64,000 bases of DNA. It comes from Xenophilus arseniciresistens (GTDB taxonomy: Bacteria > Pseudomonadota > Gammaproteobacteria > Burkholderiales > Burkholderiaceae_C). Shown here piece by piece: positions 14,864 through 23,567 of this stretch. Every line of letters begins with the position of its first letter. Positions within the stretch are counted from its first letter, which is position 1. Both the position numbers and the translations under genes were made by a program. Below the pieces are notes generated by a model. That model was not told the origin of the DNA. It worked only from the letters and a program-made list of their open reading frames with translations, and searched no databases. The DNA lies in the NCBI RefSeq assembly GCF_028023875.1, contig NZ_JAQIPB010000001.1, positions 310,001 through 374,000 of the forward strand, given 5' to 3'.

Positions 14864-15424
14864 ATGAAGTTTTTTTCGCCCGCCCGCCCCTTCGCTCCCT
14901 TCATCCTGGCCGCAGCCATCGCCTGCGCGCCGGCCGCCTGGGCCCAGGCGCAACCGCCCTCGCCCACCGAGGCCGCCCAGGGCGTGCGCGACGCCCGGCT
15001 GAGCGACAGCGACCGCATCTTCATGCGGGGCGTGGCGCCGCTGGTCATCCGCATGCGCCAGCTCGGCGAAATTGGGCGCAAGCAATTGCCTGCCGGCGAA
15101 GGCCGGCGCTTCGCAAGCGCGCTGAGCGAGCAGTCGGACCAGGCCTTCGGTCGCCTGAAAACGCTCTCGCAAGCGCTTGGCAACACGATCCCGATGGACA
15201 TGTCGGACCTGGCCGACCAGCGCCTGCGCGCCCTGGCCCAGGCCCGCGGCAGCGCGCTGCAGGCGCAGTACAAGGCGCTGGCCGTCGAATGGCTGGAAGA
15301 GGAACGCAAGTCGCTGCACGACGGCGACGAGCGCGGAGAGAACGAACGCGTTCGCCAGTGGGCGGCCGAACTGCACAAGGCGCGCGGCGACATGCTGGCG
15401 CAGGCGCGCCGCCTGCCGGGCTGA
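14864..15424 (+). CDS. Secreted helical protein of unknown function
   Basis: 186 residues. A signal peptide is clear (MKFFSPARPFAPFILAAAIA, with a cut near AWA/QAQ). The mature part is predicted helical, with LSDSDRIFMRGVAPLVIRM and a long charged stretch (QYKALAVEWLEEERKSL) near the C-terminus. The opening is reminiscent of DUF4142-type periplasmic proteins, but I would not assign it. AGGAA lies about 8 bp before the ATG. The next gene starts 63 bp downstream on the same strand. Role unknown. Confidence 0.75.
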   Translation: MKFFSPARPFAPFILAAAIACAPAAWAQAQPPSPTEAAQGVRDARLSDSDRIFMRGVAPLVIRMRQLGEIGRKQLPAGEGRRFASALSEQSDQAFGRLKTLSQALGNTIPMDMSDLADQRLRALAQARGSALQAQYKALAVEWLEEERKSLHDGDERGENERVRQWAAELHKARGDMLAQARRLPG

Positions 15425-15487
15425 GGCCCGGCGCACCCCAAGCTGCCGTTGCGCCCGCGGCAGCCTTTTGATGCAAGGAGCCACCTC

Positions 15488-15814
15488 ATGGCCACACCCG
15501 CCCGCATCGCGCGCATCTGGCGCGGACGCACCCGCCGCGACCTGGCGTACACCTATGAAGCCTATGTGCGCAGCGAAGGCATTCCGCCGCTGCGCAAGAC
15601 GGCCCTCGGCGTGCAGCTGTTCAGGGAAGACCGGGAGCATGAAACCTGGTTCACCACGATCTCGTACTGGCCCGACTTCGAGGCCATGAGCGCATTCACC
15701 CGGGGCTCGCCCACGCAGGTTCATCACCTGGCGCGCGACGAAGAGCTGCTGATGGAGCTGCCGCAGCGCATCCAGATCCACCGCATCCTGATCGACGAGC
15801 AGGCGCTGCGCTGA
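15488..15814 (+). CDS. Small dimeric alpha/beta-barrel-like protein (ABM-like), hypothetical
   Basis: 108 residues, soluble, no signal peptide. AAGGAG sits about 10 bp before the ATG at 15488, which decides the start over an upstream in-frame ATG. The pattern TPARIARIWRGRT, YEAYVRSEGIPPL, TALGVQLFRED and TWFTTISYWPDFEAMSAF resembles antibiotic-biosynthesis-monooxygenase-like ferredoxin folds, in which a strand ending in YW is followed by a helix. That suggests a small dimeric enzyme or sensor, but no catalytic residue can be named. It lies between the secreted protein gene and the paoABC-like operon, 173 bp from the latter. Confidence 0.7.
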   Translation: MATPARIARIWRGRTRRDLAYTYEAYVRSEGIPPLRKTALGVQLFREDREHETWFTTISYWPDFEAMSAFTRGSPTQVHHLARDEELLMELPQRIQIHRILIDEQALR

Positions 15815-15987
15815 ATCCGGGCGCCGCGCTGTCAGCCAAGGCCCACGCCCGCAGCGGCCTTCTGCCCGCAAGCGCGCACCGCAGCGGCTTCACCATTGCA
15901 GCCAGGCCACGACAAGCACAGGCCGCCCAAGAAGCGGTGCGCCGCCGTGCCTTTTCGCCTGCATCCCCGGACCCGCGCGGAGCCCCC

Positions 15988-16575
15988 ATGCCCACCCACG
16001 ATCTCTCCCTCCATCAGGATTCCCGACCCACATCCACAGGCACGCCGGTCGATGACTCGCCGCCCTCCTTCCAGGTCCGCCTGGTGGTCAACGGCCGGCC
16101 GCGCACGCTGAAGCTGGACACCCGCACCACGCTGCTGGACGCGCTGCGCGAGCACCTGCAGCTGTGGGGCACCAAGAAAGGCTGTGACCATGGCCAGTGC
16201 GGCGCCTGCACGGCCCTGGTGGACGGCCGCCGCATCAACACCTGCCTGAGCCTGGCCGTGATGCACGAAGGCAGCGAAGTCACGACCATCGAAGGCCTGG
16301 GCACACCCGCACAGATGCATCCGATGCAGGCCGCCTTCGTGCGCCACGATGGCTTCCAGTGCGGCTATTGCACGCCGGGGCAGATCTGCTCGGCCGTGGG
16401 CGCGCTGCGCGAGCTGCGCGAAGGCGTGCCCAGCCACGCCACGCCCGACCTGCAGGCGCAGCCCCTGCGCTCGCCGGAAGAAATGCGCGAGCGCATGAGC
16501 GGCAACCTCTGCCGCTGCGGCGCCTACAGCAACATCCAGGCCGCGATCGCCGACGCGGCGGAGGCCTCGCGATGA
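15988..16575 (+). CDS. paoA: Aldehyde oxidoreductase, [2Fe-2S] subunit (PaoA-like)
   Basis: 195 residues carrying the two iron-sulfur modules of xanthine-oxidase-family small subunits. The plant-ferredoxin-type cluster has CDHGQCGAC plus a downstream Cys in NTCLS. The helical C-terminal cluster has CGYCTPGQ and NLCRCGAY. It passes electrons from the molybdenum site to FAD. The ATG at 15988 is chosen because the ferredoxin fold begins about 30 residues later. E. coli PaoA (YagT) has a Tat signal and acts in the periplasm; no twin-arginine leader is visible here, so the complex may be cytoplasmic. The stop overlaps the next start as ATGA, so the three genes form one operon. Confidence 0.92.
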   Translation: MPTHDLSLHQDSRPTSTGTPVDDSPPSFQVRLVVNGRPRTLKLDTRTTLLDALREHLQLWGTKKGCDHGQCGACTALVDGRRINTCLSLAVMHEGSEVTTIEGLGTPAQMHPMQAAFVRHDGFQCGYCTPGQICSAVGALRELREGVPSHATPDLQAQPLRSPEEMRERMSGNLCRCGAYSNIQAAIADAAEASR

Positions 16576-17531
16576 AGCCCTTCCACTACGAACGCGCCCG
16601 CAGCGTCGAAGCCGCCGTGGACGCCATGGCCCGCGCACCGGGCGCCCGCTTCATCGCGGGCGGCACCAATCTGCTGGACCTGATGAAGCTGCAGGTGGAA
16701 ACGCCCGCGCGCCTGATCGACCTCAATGCACTGGGCCTGAACCGAATCACCGCCACCGACGACGGCGGCCTGCGCATCGGCGCGCTGGTGCGCAACACCG
16801 ACCTGGCGGCCGATGCGCGCGTGCGCCGCGACTACGGCGTGCTCGCGCGCGCGCTGCTGGCCGGCGCGTCGGGCCAGATCCGCAACAAGGCCACTGCGGC
16901 GGGCAACCTGCTGCAGCGCACGCGCTGCCCGTATTTCTACGACACGGCCATGCCCTGCAACAAGCGCCGGCCCGGCAGCGGGTGCGGCGCCATCGGCGGG
17001 CACAGCCGGCACCTGGCCGTGATCGGCGGCAGCGACCAGTGCATCGCCACGCATCCGGGCGACATGCCCGTGGCACTTCGGGTGCTGGACGCGCGCATCG
17101 AAACCGTGCAGCCCGGCGGCGCGCGCCGCACGATTCCGATCGCGGACTTCTACCGCCAGCCGGCGCAGGCCCCCGGGCGCGAAACGGTGCTCGCGCCCGC
17201 CGAGCTGATCACGGCCGTGACATTGCCGGCGCCCGTGGGCGGCCGGCAGCTCTACTACAAGGTGCGCGACCGCGCCTCCTATGCCTTCGCGCTGGTCTCG
17301 GTGGCGGCCATCACCTGGCCCGACGGCAGCGGCCGCGTGGCGCTGGGCGGCGTGGCGCACCAGCCCTGGCGCCGGAGCGAAGCCGACGCCGAGCTGCCCC
17401 ATGGCCCGCAGGCCGTGATGGACAGGTTGCTGGCCGGCGCCACGCCGCAGCCCGACAACGCCTTCAAGCTGGCACTGGCGCCGCGCGTGCTGGCCGCCGC
17501 GCTTGCGCAGGCCGGGGAGCTGCACGCATGA
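16572..17531 (+). CDS. paoB: Aldehyde oxidoreductase, FAD subunit with [4Fe-4S] insertion (PaoB-like)
   Basis: 319 residues of the CO-dehydrogenase flavoprotein/XDH medium-subunit family. The FAD-binding signature [13 protein letters not shown] is near residue 30, and [20 protein letters not shown] follows. The Cys-rich segment [18 protein letters not shown] (about residues 115-140) matches the loop that binds an extra [4Fe-4S] cluster in E. coli PaoB (YagS), which ordinary XDH medium subunits lack. It would relay electrons between the 2Fe-2S subunit and FAD. It overlaps both neighbours by ATGA. Confidence 0.92.
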   Translation: MKPFHYERARSVEAAVDAMARAPGARFIAGGTNLLDLMKLQVETPARLIDLNALGLNRITATDDGGLRIGALVRNTDLAADARVRRDYGVLARALLAGASGQIRNKATAAGNLLQRTRCPYFYDTAMPCNKRRPGSGCGAIGGHSRHLAVIGGSDQCIATHPGDMPVALRVLDARIETVQPGGARRTIPIADFYRQPAQAPGRETVLAPAELITAVTLPAPVGGRQLYYKVRDRASYAFALVSVAAITWPDGSGRVALGGVAHQPWRRSEADAELPHGPQAVMDRLLAGATPQPDNAFKLALAPRVLAAALAQAGELHA

Positions 17532-19714
17532 AGTTCGATGCCCACGACACCGTCCTGCCCGATGCAGCGCTGCAGCACCTGGGCCAGCCCACCGAGCGCG
17601 TGGATGGCGCCAGGAAGGCCACCGGCAGCGCGCCCTATGCCGGCGAATGGCAGGAGGAAGCGCCCGATGCCGCCTTCGGCTGGGTGCTGGGCGCCGGCAT
17701 CGCCAAGGGGCGCATCGCCCACATGGACCTCGAGGCCGCGCGCGCCGCGCCGGGCGTGCTGGCCATCGTCACGGCCGACAGCGCCGGGCCGCTGCACAAG
17801 GCCTCGCGCAACACGGCGCGGCTGCTCGGCGGCCCCGCCATCGCGCACTACCACCAGGCCATCGCCGTGGTGATGGCAGGCACGCTGGAACAGGCGCGCG
17901 CCGCGGCCGCGCTGATCGACGTGCGCTACGAGGCCGAGCCCGGCCGCTTCGACCTGGCCCAGGCGCGTGCCGATGCCCCGCTGGCCGGTGAGGGCGCGCT
18001 TTCCGAGGTGGGCGATTTCGACGGCGCATTCGCGCAGGCCGAGGTCCGCATCGATGCCAGCTACTGCACGTCCGACGAGTCGCACGCGATGATGGAGCCG
18101 CATGCCACGCTGGCCGCGTGGCACGGCGATGCGCTCACCGTCTGGACCTCCACCCAGATGGTGGACTGGTGCCGCACCGACCTCGCGCAGACGCTGGGCC
18201 TGCCCAAGCACAAGGTGCACGTGCGCTCGCCCTTCATCGGCGGCGGCTTCGGCGGCAAGCTCTTCCTGCGCGCCGACGCGCTGCTGGCGGCGCTGGGTGC
18301 GCGCGCCGCGGGGCGGCCAGTCAAGCTGGCGCTGCAACGGCCCCTGGTGATCAACAACACCACGCACCGGCCGGCCACGATCCAGCGCGTGCGCCTGGGC
18401 GCGCAGCGCGATGGCCGGCTCACGGCCATCGCGCATGAGAGCTGGTCGGGCGACCAGCCTGGCGGCCAGCCCGAGACCGCCGTCAACCAGACGCGGCTGC
18501 TGTATGCGGGTGCCAACCGCCGCACGGCCATGTACCTCGCGCAGCTCGATCTGCCCGAAGGCAATTCCATGCGCGCGCCCGGCGAGGCGCCGGGCATGAT
18601 GGCGCTGGAAGTCGCCATGGACGAGCTGGCCCAAAGGCTGGACATGGACCCGGTGGAACTGCGGCTGCGCAATGACACCGACGTCGACCCCGAGCATCCG
18701 CAGCGCCGCTTCACGCAGCGCCGGCTGGCCGACTGCCTGCGCGAGGGCGCGGGGCGTTTCGGCTGGCACCAGCGCGTGGCCCGCCCCGGCGCCGTGCGCG
18801 AGGGCGAGTGGGCCATCGGGCTGGGCATGGCGGCGGCCTTCCGCAACCACCTGATGATGAAATCCGCCGCGCGCGTGCGGCTGGATGCCGAGGGCCGCCT
18901 GACGGTGCAGACCGACATGACCGACATCGGCACCGGCAGCTACACCATCCTGGCCCAGACGGCGGCGGACCTGCTCGGGCTGCCGCTGGCGCGCGTCGAG
19001 GTCAAGCTGGGCGATTCGGACTGGCCGGTGTCGGCCGGCTCGGGCGGCCAGTTCGGCGCGGCCAATGCCACGGGCGGCGTCTATGCCGCCTGCATGAAGC
19101 TGCGCGAAACCCTCGCGCGCAAGCTCGGGCTCGACCCGCTGCACACCGATTTCAAGGACGGCTGCGCCTGCTCGCAAGGGCGAAGGCTGCCGATCGAAGA
19201 CGCGGTCGGGCCCGACGGCGCCATCGTTGCCGAAGACGGCATCGACTACGACAAGTCGCTGTCGCAGCAGTGGCAGCACTCCACCTTCGGCGCGCATTTC
19301 GTGGAGGTGGCGGTGCATGTGCACACGCGCGAGATCCGCGTGCGCCGCATGCTGGCGGTGTGCGCGGCGGGCCGCATCCTGAACCCGCTCACGGCGCGCA
19401 GCCAGGTGATCGGCGCCATGACCATGGGCGTGGGCGCAGCGCTGATGGAGACGCTGGCGGTGGACACCCGCCACGGCCTGTTCATCAACCACGACCTGGC
19501 CGGCTACGAGGTGCCGGTGCATGCCGACATCCCCTCGCAGGAGGTGGTGTTCCTCCCCGAGCCCGACCCGATGGCTTCGCCGCTGCAGGCCAAGGGCATT
19601 GCCGAGCTGGGCCTGTGCGGCGCCGCCGCCGCGGTGGCCAATGCGGTCTACAACGCCACGGGTGTGCGGGTGCGCAGCTTTCCGGTCACGCTGGACAAGC
19701 TGCTCGCGCACTGA
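17528..19714 (+). CDS. paoC: Aldehyde oxidoreductase, molybdenum cofactor subunit (PaoC-like)
   Basis: 728 residues, the catalytic subunit. It opens with the family-typical [20 protein letters not shown]. Mo-cofactor and substrate segments include [28 protein letters not shown] and [16 protein letters not shown]. The C-terminal [20 protein letters not shown] contains the catalytic Glu of the xanthine-oxidase family (KGIAELG). Family knowledge: PaoABC oxidises a broad range of aromatic and aliphatic aldehydes to acids using MCD-type cofactor; the physiological substrate here is unknown. No PaoD-type chaperone gene follows; the next gene is convergent. Regulation is not evident in the 173 bp before paoA. 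Confidence 0.92.
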   Translation: MKFDAHDTVLPDAALQHLGQPTERVDGARKATGSAPYAGEWQEEAPDAAFGWVLGAGIAKGRIAHMDLEAARAAPGVLAIVTADSAGPLHKASRNTARLLGGPAIAHYHQAIAVVMAGTLEQARAAAALIDVRYEAEPGRFDLAQARADAPLAGEGALSEVGDFDGAFAQAEVRIDASYCTSDESHAMMEPHATLAAWHGDALTVWTSTQMVDWCRTDLAQTLGLPKHKVHVRSPFIGGGFGGKLFLRADALLAALGARAAGRPVKLALQRPLVINNTTHRPATIQRVRLGAQRDGRLTAIAHESWSGDQPGGQPETAVNQTRLLYAGANRRTAMYLAQLDLPEGNSMRAPGEAPGMMALEVAMDELAQRLDMDPVELRLRNDTDVDPEHPQRRFTQRRLADCLREGAGRFGWHQRVARPGAVREGEWAIGLGMAAAFRNHLMMKSAARVRLDAEGRLTVQTDMTDIGTGSYTILAQTAADLLGLPLARVEVKLGDSDWPVSAGSGGQFGAANATGGVYAACMKLRETLARKLGLDPLHTDFKDGCACSQGRRLPIEDAVGPDGAIVAEDGIDYDKSLSQQWQHSTFGAHFVEVAVHVHTREIRVRRMLAVCAAGRILNPLTARSQVIGAMTMGVGAALMETLAVDTRHGLFINHDLAGYEVPVHADIPSQEVVFLPEPDPMASPLQAKGIAELGLCGAAAAVANAVYNATGVRVRSFPVTLDKLLAH

Positions 19715-19751
19715 GGCCTTGTGGGCGCAAGCGGCTCCGGGTCAAGACGCC

Positions 19752-21206
19752 TTATCGTTCCCGGAGGCTCTCGCTGCCCGCGCGCTGCAACGGGCTCAGC
19801 AGGAACTCGATCACGCGTCGCTTGCCGGTCTTGATCTCGGCCGTGAGGTTCATGCCCGGGCTCAGCTTGATCGGCCGGCCGTCGACGTCGAGCGTGGTGG
19901 CATGGAGGTTGAGCGTCACGGGGAAGATGGCGCCTTGCTTCTCGTCCTGGACCGCATCGGCCGTCACGGTCCGGACGGTCGCGTCCACGGTGCCATAGCG
20001 CGTGTAGGGAAAGGTCTCCAGCTTGATGGTCGCCTGCTGCGCCGGGTGCACGAAGCCGATGTCCTTGTTCTCCAGCGTCACCTCGGCCGTGACCTGTGCG
20101 CCGTCGGGCACGATCACCATCAGCGGCTGCGCCTGCGTGACCACGCCGCCCACGGTGTGCGTGGCCAGCTGCTGCACCGTGCCGGACACCGGCGCCTTGA
20201 GTGTGGTCAGGCGCTCGCGCTGCCCGGCCTTGGCCAGATCCTGTGTGGCTTGCTGACGCTTGAGCTCAGCCTGCGCTTCGCGCGTTCGAAGGCTGTGCCT
20301 GGTTTCGGCGATGTAGGCGGCCCGGGTGTTCTCGCTCTCGCGCAGCGTCGCGTTGGCTTCGGCCAGCCTCGCGCGCTGCGTCGCAAGGTCGCGCTCAAGC
20401 TCGATGCGCTCGCGTGTGCGGTCCTGGTTCGCATGGCTCGACATGAAGCCCTGCCTGGCCAGCGCCTGAAAGTCTGCTTCGCGTTGCCTGGCGATGGGCA
20501 CGGTGCTTTCGAGTTTGGCGATCATCTCGCGCACCGTGGCGATCTCGGCCTGCCGGCGCGCGATCTCTGCGGCGGCCCTGGCCAGCTTGGCCATGATGTC
20601 GTTCCACTCGTCGCGCAGCTGCGCCTGGGCGGCCTGGGCGTCCGCCGTGGTCCAGCCAGCAGGCAGCGCCTTGTCCAGCCCGGGCGCACGCGCGCCGGCC
20701 ATCCCGTCGAGCGACTGCAGCAGCGCGCGCGTGCGCAGCACTTCGGATTGCATGGACTTCAACTGCTCGTCGATGCTGGCCTTGTCGGCACTGGCTGCCG
20801 TGGGGTCGAGCTCGACCAGGGCCTGGCCCGCCTCCACATGGTCCCCGTCCTGGACCAGCACCCGCTGGACCACGCTCAGCTCCAGTGGCTGGATGATCTT
20901 GGTGCGCTCGCTCACGATGATCTTGCCCGGCGCCACGGCCACGATGTCGACCTGGCCGAAGATGGCCCAGGTCAATGCGAGCATGAACAGCGCGATCAGC
21001 GCATAGGCCAGGCGCCGGGGCGCCGGGTGCACAGGCGTGTCCTGCAGGCTGAGGGCGGCTGGCAGGAAGGCGGCCTCGTCGGCCAGGCGCTGCGGGCCGG
21101 CCAGCGCATGCCTGTGCGTCCAGGCGGCCTTGAGGATGGCGCCGTAGCGCCCGAGCAGCGCCCAGGTCGGATGAGGCGTCTGCTGGCTCGCCAGCTCGCG
21201 CTTCAT
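19752..21206 (-). CDS. Type I secretion membrane-fusion protein (HlyD family)
   Basis: 484 residues. A short cytoplasmic N-terminus precedes one membrane helix (LAYALIALFMLALTWAIFG, about residues 67-86). Then come the lipoyl-like half (GKIIVSERTKIIQPLE, VLVQDGDHVEAGQALVELD), a long alpha-hairpin (about 120-340, e.g. ERIELERDLATQRARLAEAN) and the closing barrel (LKAPVSGTVQQLATHTVGG, ENKDIGFVHPAQQATIKLETFPY). It bridges the ABC exporter to an outer-membrane TolC, which is not in the window. The ATG at 21206 overlaps the exporter stop as ATGA, fixing the start. It is the last gene of the operon with the giant substrate and the exporter. Confidence 0.93.
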   Translation of the reverse strand: MKRELASQQTPHPTWALLGRYGAILKAAWTHRHALAGPQRLADEAAFLPAALSLQDTPVHPAPRRLAYALIALFMLALTWAIFGQVDIVAVAPGKIIVSERTKIIQPLELSVVQRVLVQDGDHVEAGQALVELDPTAASADKASIDEQLKSMQSEVLRTRALLQSLDGMAGARAPGLDKALPAGWTTADAQAAQAQLRDEWNDIMAKLARAAAEIARRQAEIATVREMIAKLESTVPIARQREADFQALARQGFMSSHANQDRTRERIELERDLATQRARLAEANATLRESENTRAAYIAETRHSLRTREAQAELKRQQATQDLAKAGQRERLTTLKAPVSGTVQQLATHTVGGVVTQAQPLMVIVPDGAQVTAEVTLENKDIGFVHPAQQATIKLETFPYTRYGTVDATVRTVTADAVQDEKQGAIFPVTLNLHATTLDVDGRPIKLSPGMNLTAEIKTGKRRVIEFLLSPLQRAGSESLRER

Positions 21207-23455
21207 GCGACGGCTCCTGCGTCGGCGCCTTCGCTGGGGTGCCCGCCACCCTGCATGCTCCACAGGTGCGCATAGATGCCCTTGGGGCGCGCCAGCAGGC
21301 TCTCGTGGGTGCCGCCTTCGACGATCACCCCCTTGTCCATCACGACGATCCGGTGGGCCTTGCGCACGGCAGACAGGCGGTGCGCGATGATGAACACGGT
21401 TCGCCCCTTGCAGATATGGGCCATGTTGCGCTGGATGATGGCCTCGCTTTCGTAGTCGAGCGCGCTGGTGGCCTCGTCGAAGATCAGAATGCGCGGGTGC
21501 GTGAACAAGGCCCGCGCAATGGCGATGCGCTGGCGCTGCCCACCCGACAGGCTGGCCCCCTGCTCGCCCACCATGGTGTCGTAGCCCTCCGGCAGCTCGC
21601 TGATGAACTCATGGGCGCCTGCAAGCCGCGCGGCCTGCATCACCGCATCCAGCGGCGCGGCCGGATCGACGATGGCGATGTTCTCGCGCACGCTGCGGTT
21701 GAAGAGCGTGTTCTCCTGCAGCACCACGCCCACCTGCCGTCGCAGCTGCGCGGCATCGATCAGGCTGATGTCGATGCCATCGACCAGCAGACGCCCCTGC
21801 TCGGGCACATACAGGCGCTGGATGAGCTTGGTCAGCGTGCTCTTGCCCGAGCCCGAGCGCCCGACGATGCCAATGACCTCGCCGGGGCGCACATCGAGGC
21901 TCACGCCCTTGAGCACCGGCGCTGCCTCGGGCCGATAGCGGAAGCTGACCTTGTCCAGCGTCACGCGGCCCTTGAGCGCGGGCAGTTGCGCAGCGGTGCT
22001 GGGCGGCGCTTCGGTGCGCGTGTTGAGGATGTCGCCCAGCCGGGCCATCGAGATGCCCGTCTGCTGGAAATCGGTCCACAGCTGCGCCATGCGCATGATG
22101 GGCTGCGACACGCGCTGGGCAAACATGTTGAAGGCCACGAACTGCCCCACTGTCAGGGTGTTGTCCATCACCAGGTGCGCGCCATACCAGAGCGTGGCGG
22201 CGTTCACGAGCTTGCCGATGAGGGTGACGCCTTCGTGCGCCCAGCTGGCGAGGTTCTGCGTGCGGAAGCTGGCCGAGATGTAGGCCGCGAGCTGGTTGTC
22301 CCAGCGGCGGCCGAAGGCCGGTTCCAGCGCGGTGGCCTTGACGGTCTGGATCGCGCTGACGGTCTCGACCAGCATGGCCTGGTTCTCTGCGCCGCGCGCA
22401 AACTTCTCGTCCAGCCGCCGGCGCAGCACGGGCACCACCGCCAGGCTCAGGCCGAAGTACAGCGGCATGCTCGCGAGCACGATCAAGGTCAGCGGCACGC
22501 TGTAGAGCAGCATGACGGCCACGAAGACGATGGAAAAGACCACGTCCAGCAGCACCGTGAGTGCGTTGCCCGTGAGGAAGCTGCGGATGCTCTCGAGTTC
22601 GCGCACGCGCGCAACCGAATCGCCGACACGCCGGGCCTGGAAGTAGGCCAGCGGCAGTTGCACCAGGTGGCGGAACAGCCTTGCGCCCAGCTCGACGTCG
22701 ATGCGGTTGGTGGTGTGGCTGAAAACGTAGCTGCGCAGCCCGCTCAGAAGCGATTCGAAGACCACCACCACCAGCAGCCCGATGACCAGCACGTCGAGGG
22801 TGGTCAGGCCGCGGTGCACGAGCACCTTGTCCATGACGACCTGGAAGAACAGCGAGCTGACCAGCGCGAACAGCTGCAGGATGAAGGAGATCAGCAGCAC
22901 CTCGCCGAGCAGCTTTCTGTACTTGACCAGGCTGGGAATGAACCACGAGAAGTCGAATTTGGCGAGCTCGCCCGCGAGGCTCGCGCGGCTGGTGATGAGG
23001 ATGAGTTCGCCGCTCCAGTGGCTCGCGAAGGCCTCCATGGCCTGGATGACAGGCCGGCCGCTGGACGCCGCAGGGTCTTGAATCAGCACGCGCTGGGCGC
23101 CCTGGCCTTCGCACTTGGCCAGGATGACAAAACGCTGCTCGCCGGATTCACTGCGCAGCACGGCCAGCGCGGGCAGCGGCGTGTGGGGCAGCCGATCGGC
23201 CGTGGTGCGCACCGACTTGGCCTTGAGGTCCAGGTGCCTGGCCGCACGCAGCAGCGTAGCGGCGTCGATGGGCTCGGAAGGTGCAAGGCCCAGCTGGTGC
23301 GCCAGCAGCGAGGCGTCGACCGCGATCTGATGAAAGCGTGCGAGCGCGCAAAGCGCCACCAGCGAAGGGGGCGCCCCCTCGCCCGCAGCGGGCGGGCTGG
23401 CCTGCGCGGCCGGTTCCTGGGCGCCTGAAAGCGCCGTCATCTCTTCTGCCTGCAT
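21203..23455 (-). CDS. Type I secretion ABC exporter (HlyB-like, with degenerate C39 domain)
   Basis: 750 residues. About residues 25-150 form a C39-peptidase-like domain whose usual catalytic Cys motif is absent (LVALCALARFHQIAVDASLL), as in HlyB, so the substrate should not be cleaved. The transmembrane domain spans about 170-470. The ATPase has Walker A GIVGRSGSGKST, signature LSGGQRQRIAIARAL, Walker B ILIFDEATSAL and switch IIAHRLS. GGAGAAGG about 5 bp before the ATG supports the start. It lies 112 bp downstream of the giant calcium-repeat gene across a strong hairpin, and overlaps the adaptor gene downstream. It is expected to export the 3081-residue protein by a C-terminal signal. Confidence 0.95.
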   Translation of the reverse strand: MQAEEMTALSGAQEPAAQASPPAAGEGAPPSLVALCALARFHQIAVDASLLAHQLGLAPSEPIDAATLLRAARHLDLKAKSVRTTADRLPHTPLPALAVLRSESGEQRFVILAKCEGQGAQRVLIQDPAASSGRPVIQAMEAFASHWSGELILITSRASLAGELAKFDFSWFIPSLVKYRKLLGEVLLISFILQLFALVSSLFFQVVMDKVLVHRGLTTLDVLVIGLLVVVVFESLLSGLRSYVFSHTTNRIDVELGARLFRHLVQLPLAYFQARRVGDSVARVRELESIRSFLTGNALTVLLDVVFSIVFVAVMLLYSVPLTLIVLASMPLYFGLSLAVVPVLRRRLDEKFARGAENQAMLVETVSAIQTVKATALEPAFGRRWDNQLAAYISASFRTQNLASWAHEGVTLIGKLVNAATLWYGAHLVMDNTLTVGQFVAFNMFAQRVSQPIMRMAQLWTDFQQTGISMARLGDILNTRTEAPPSTAAQLPALKGRVTLDKVSFRYRPEAAPVLKGVSLDVRPGEVIGIVGRSGSGKSTLTKLIQRLYVPEQGRLLVDGIDISLIDAAQLRRQVGVVLQENTLFNRSVRENIAIVDPAAPLDAVMQAARLAGAHEFISELPEGYDTMVGEQGASLSGGQRQRIAIARALFTHPRILIFDEATSALDYESEAIIQRNMAHICKGRTVFIIAHRLSAVRKAHRIVVMDKGVIVEGGTHESLLARPKGIYAHLWSMQGGGHPSEGADAGAVA

Positions 23456-23489
23456 GAGACCTTCTCCCGTCTTTCTGCTTCCTGGCGAA

Positions 23490-23516
23490 GGAACGGCGCC
23501 GATGCGGCGCCGTTCC
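23490..23516 (-). terminator. Strong hairpin between T1SS substrate and exporter genes (attenuator candidate)
   Basis: A perfect 11-bp inverted repeat, GGAACGGCGCC / GGCGCCGTTCC, with a 5-nt loop lies between the stop of the giant substrate gene and the exporter ATG. No long U-run follows on the minus strand, so it may act as a partial terminator or as an RNA-stabilising element that makes more substrate than exporter mRNA. A terminator in the equivalent place is known in the E. coli hlyCABD operon. Confidence 0.6.
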
Positions 23517-23567
23517 CTGTTCGCCTTTTCACCGCCCTGGTCGATGGCCCCGGCGCTTCTTGACCCA

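Noticed and set aside
21239-23428. A 729-codon plus-strand frame opposite the ABC exporter
   Set aside because: Shadow of the exporter gene; lacks domains, whereas Walker A/B and signature motifs are present on minus.
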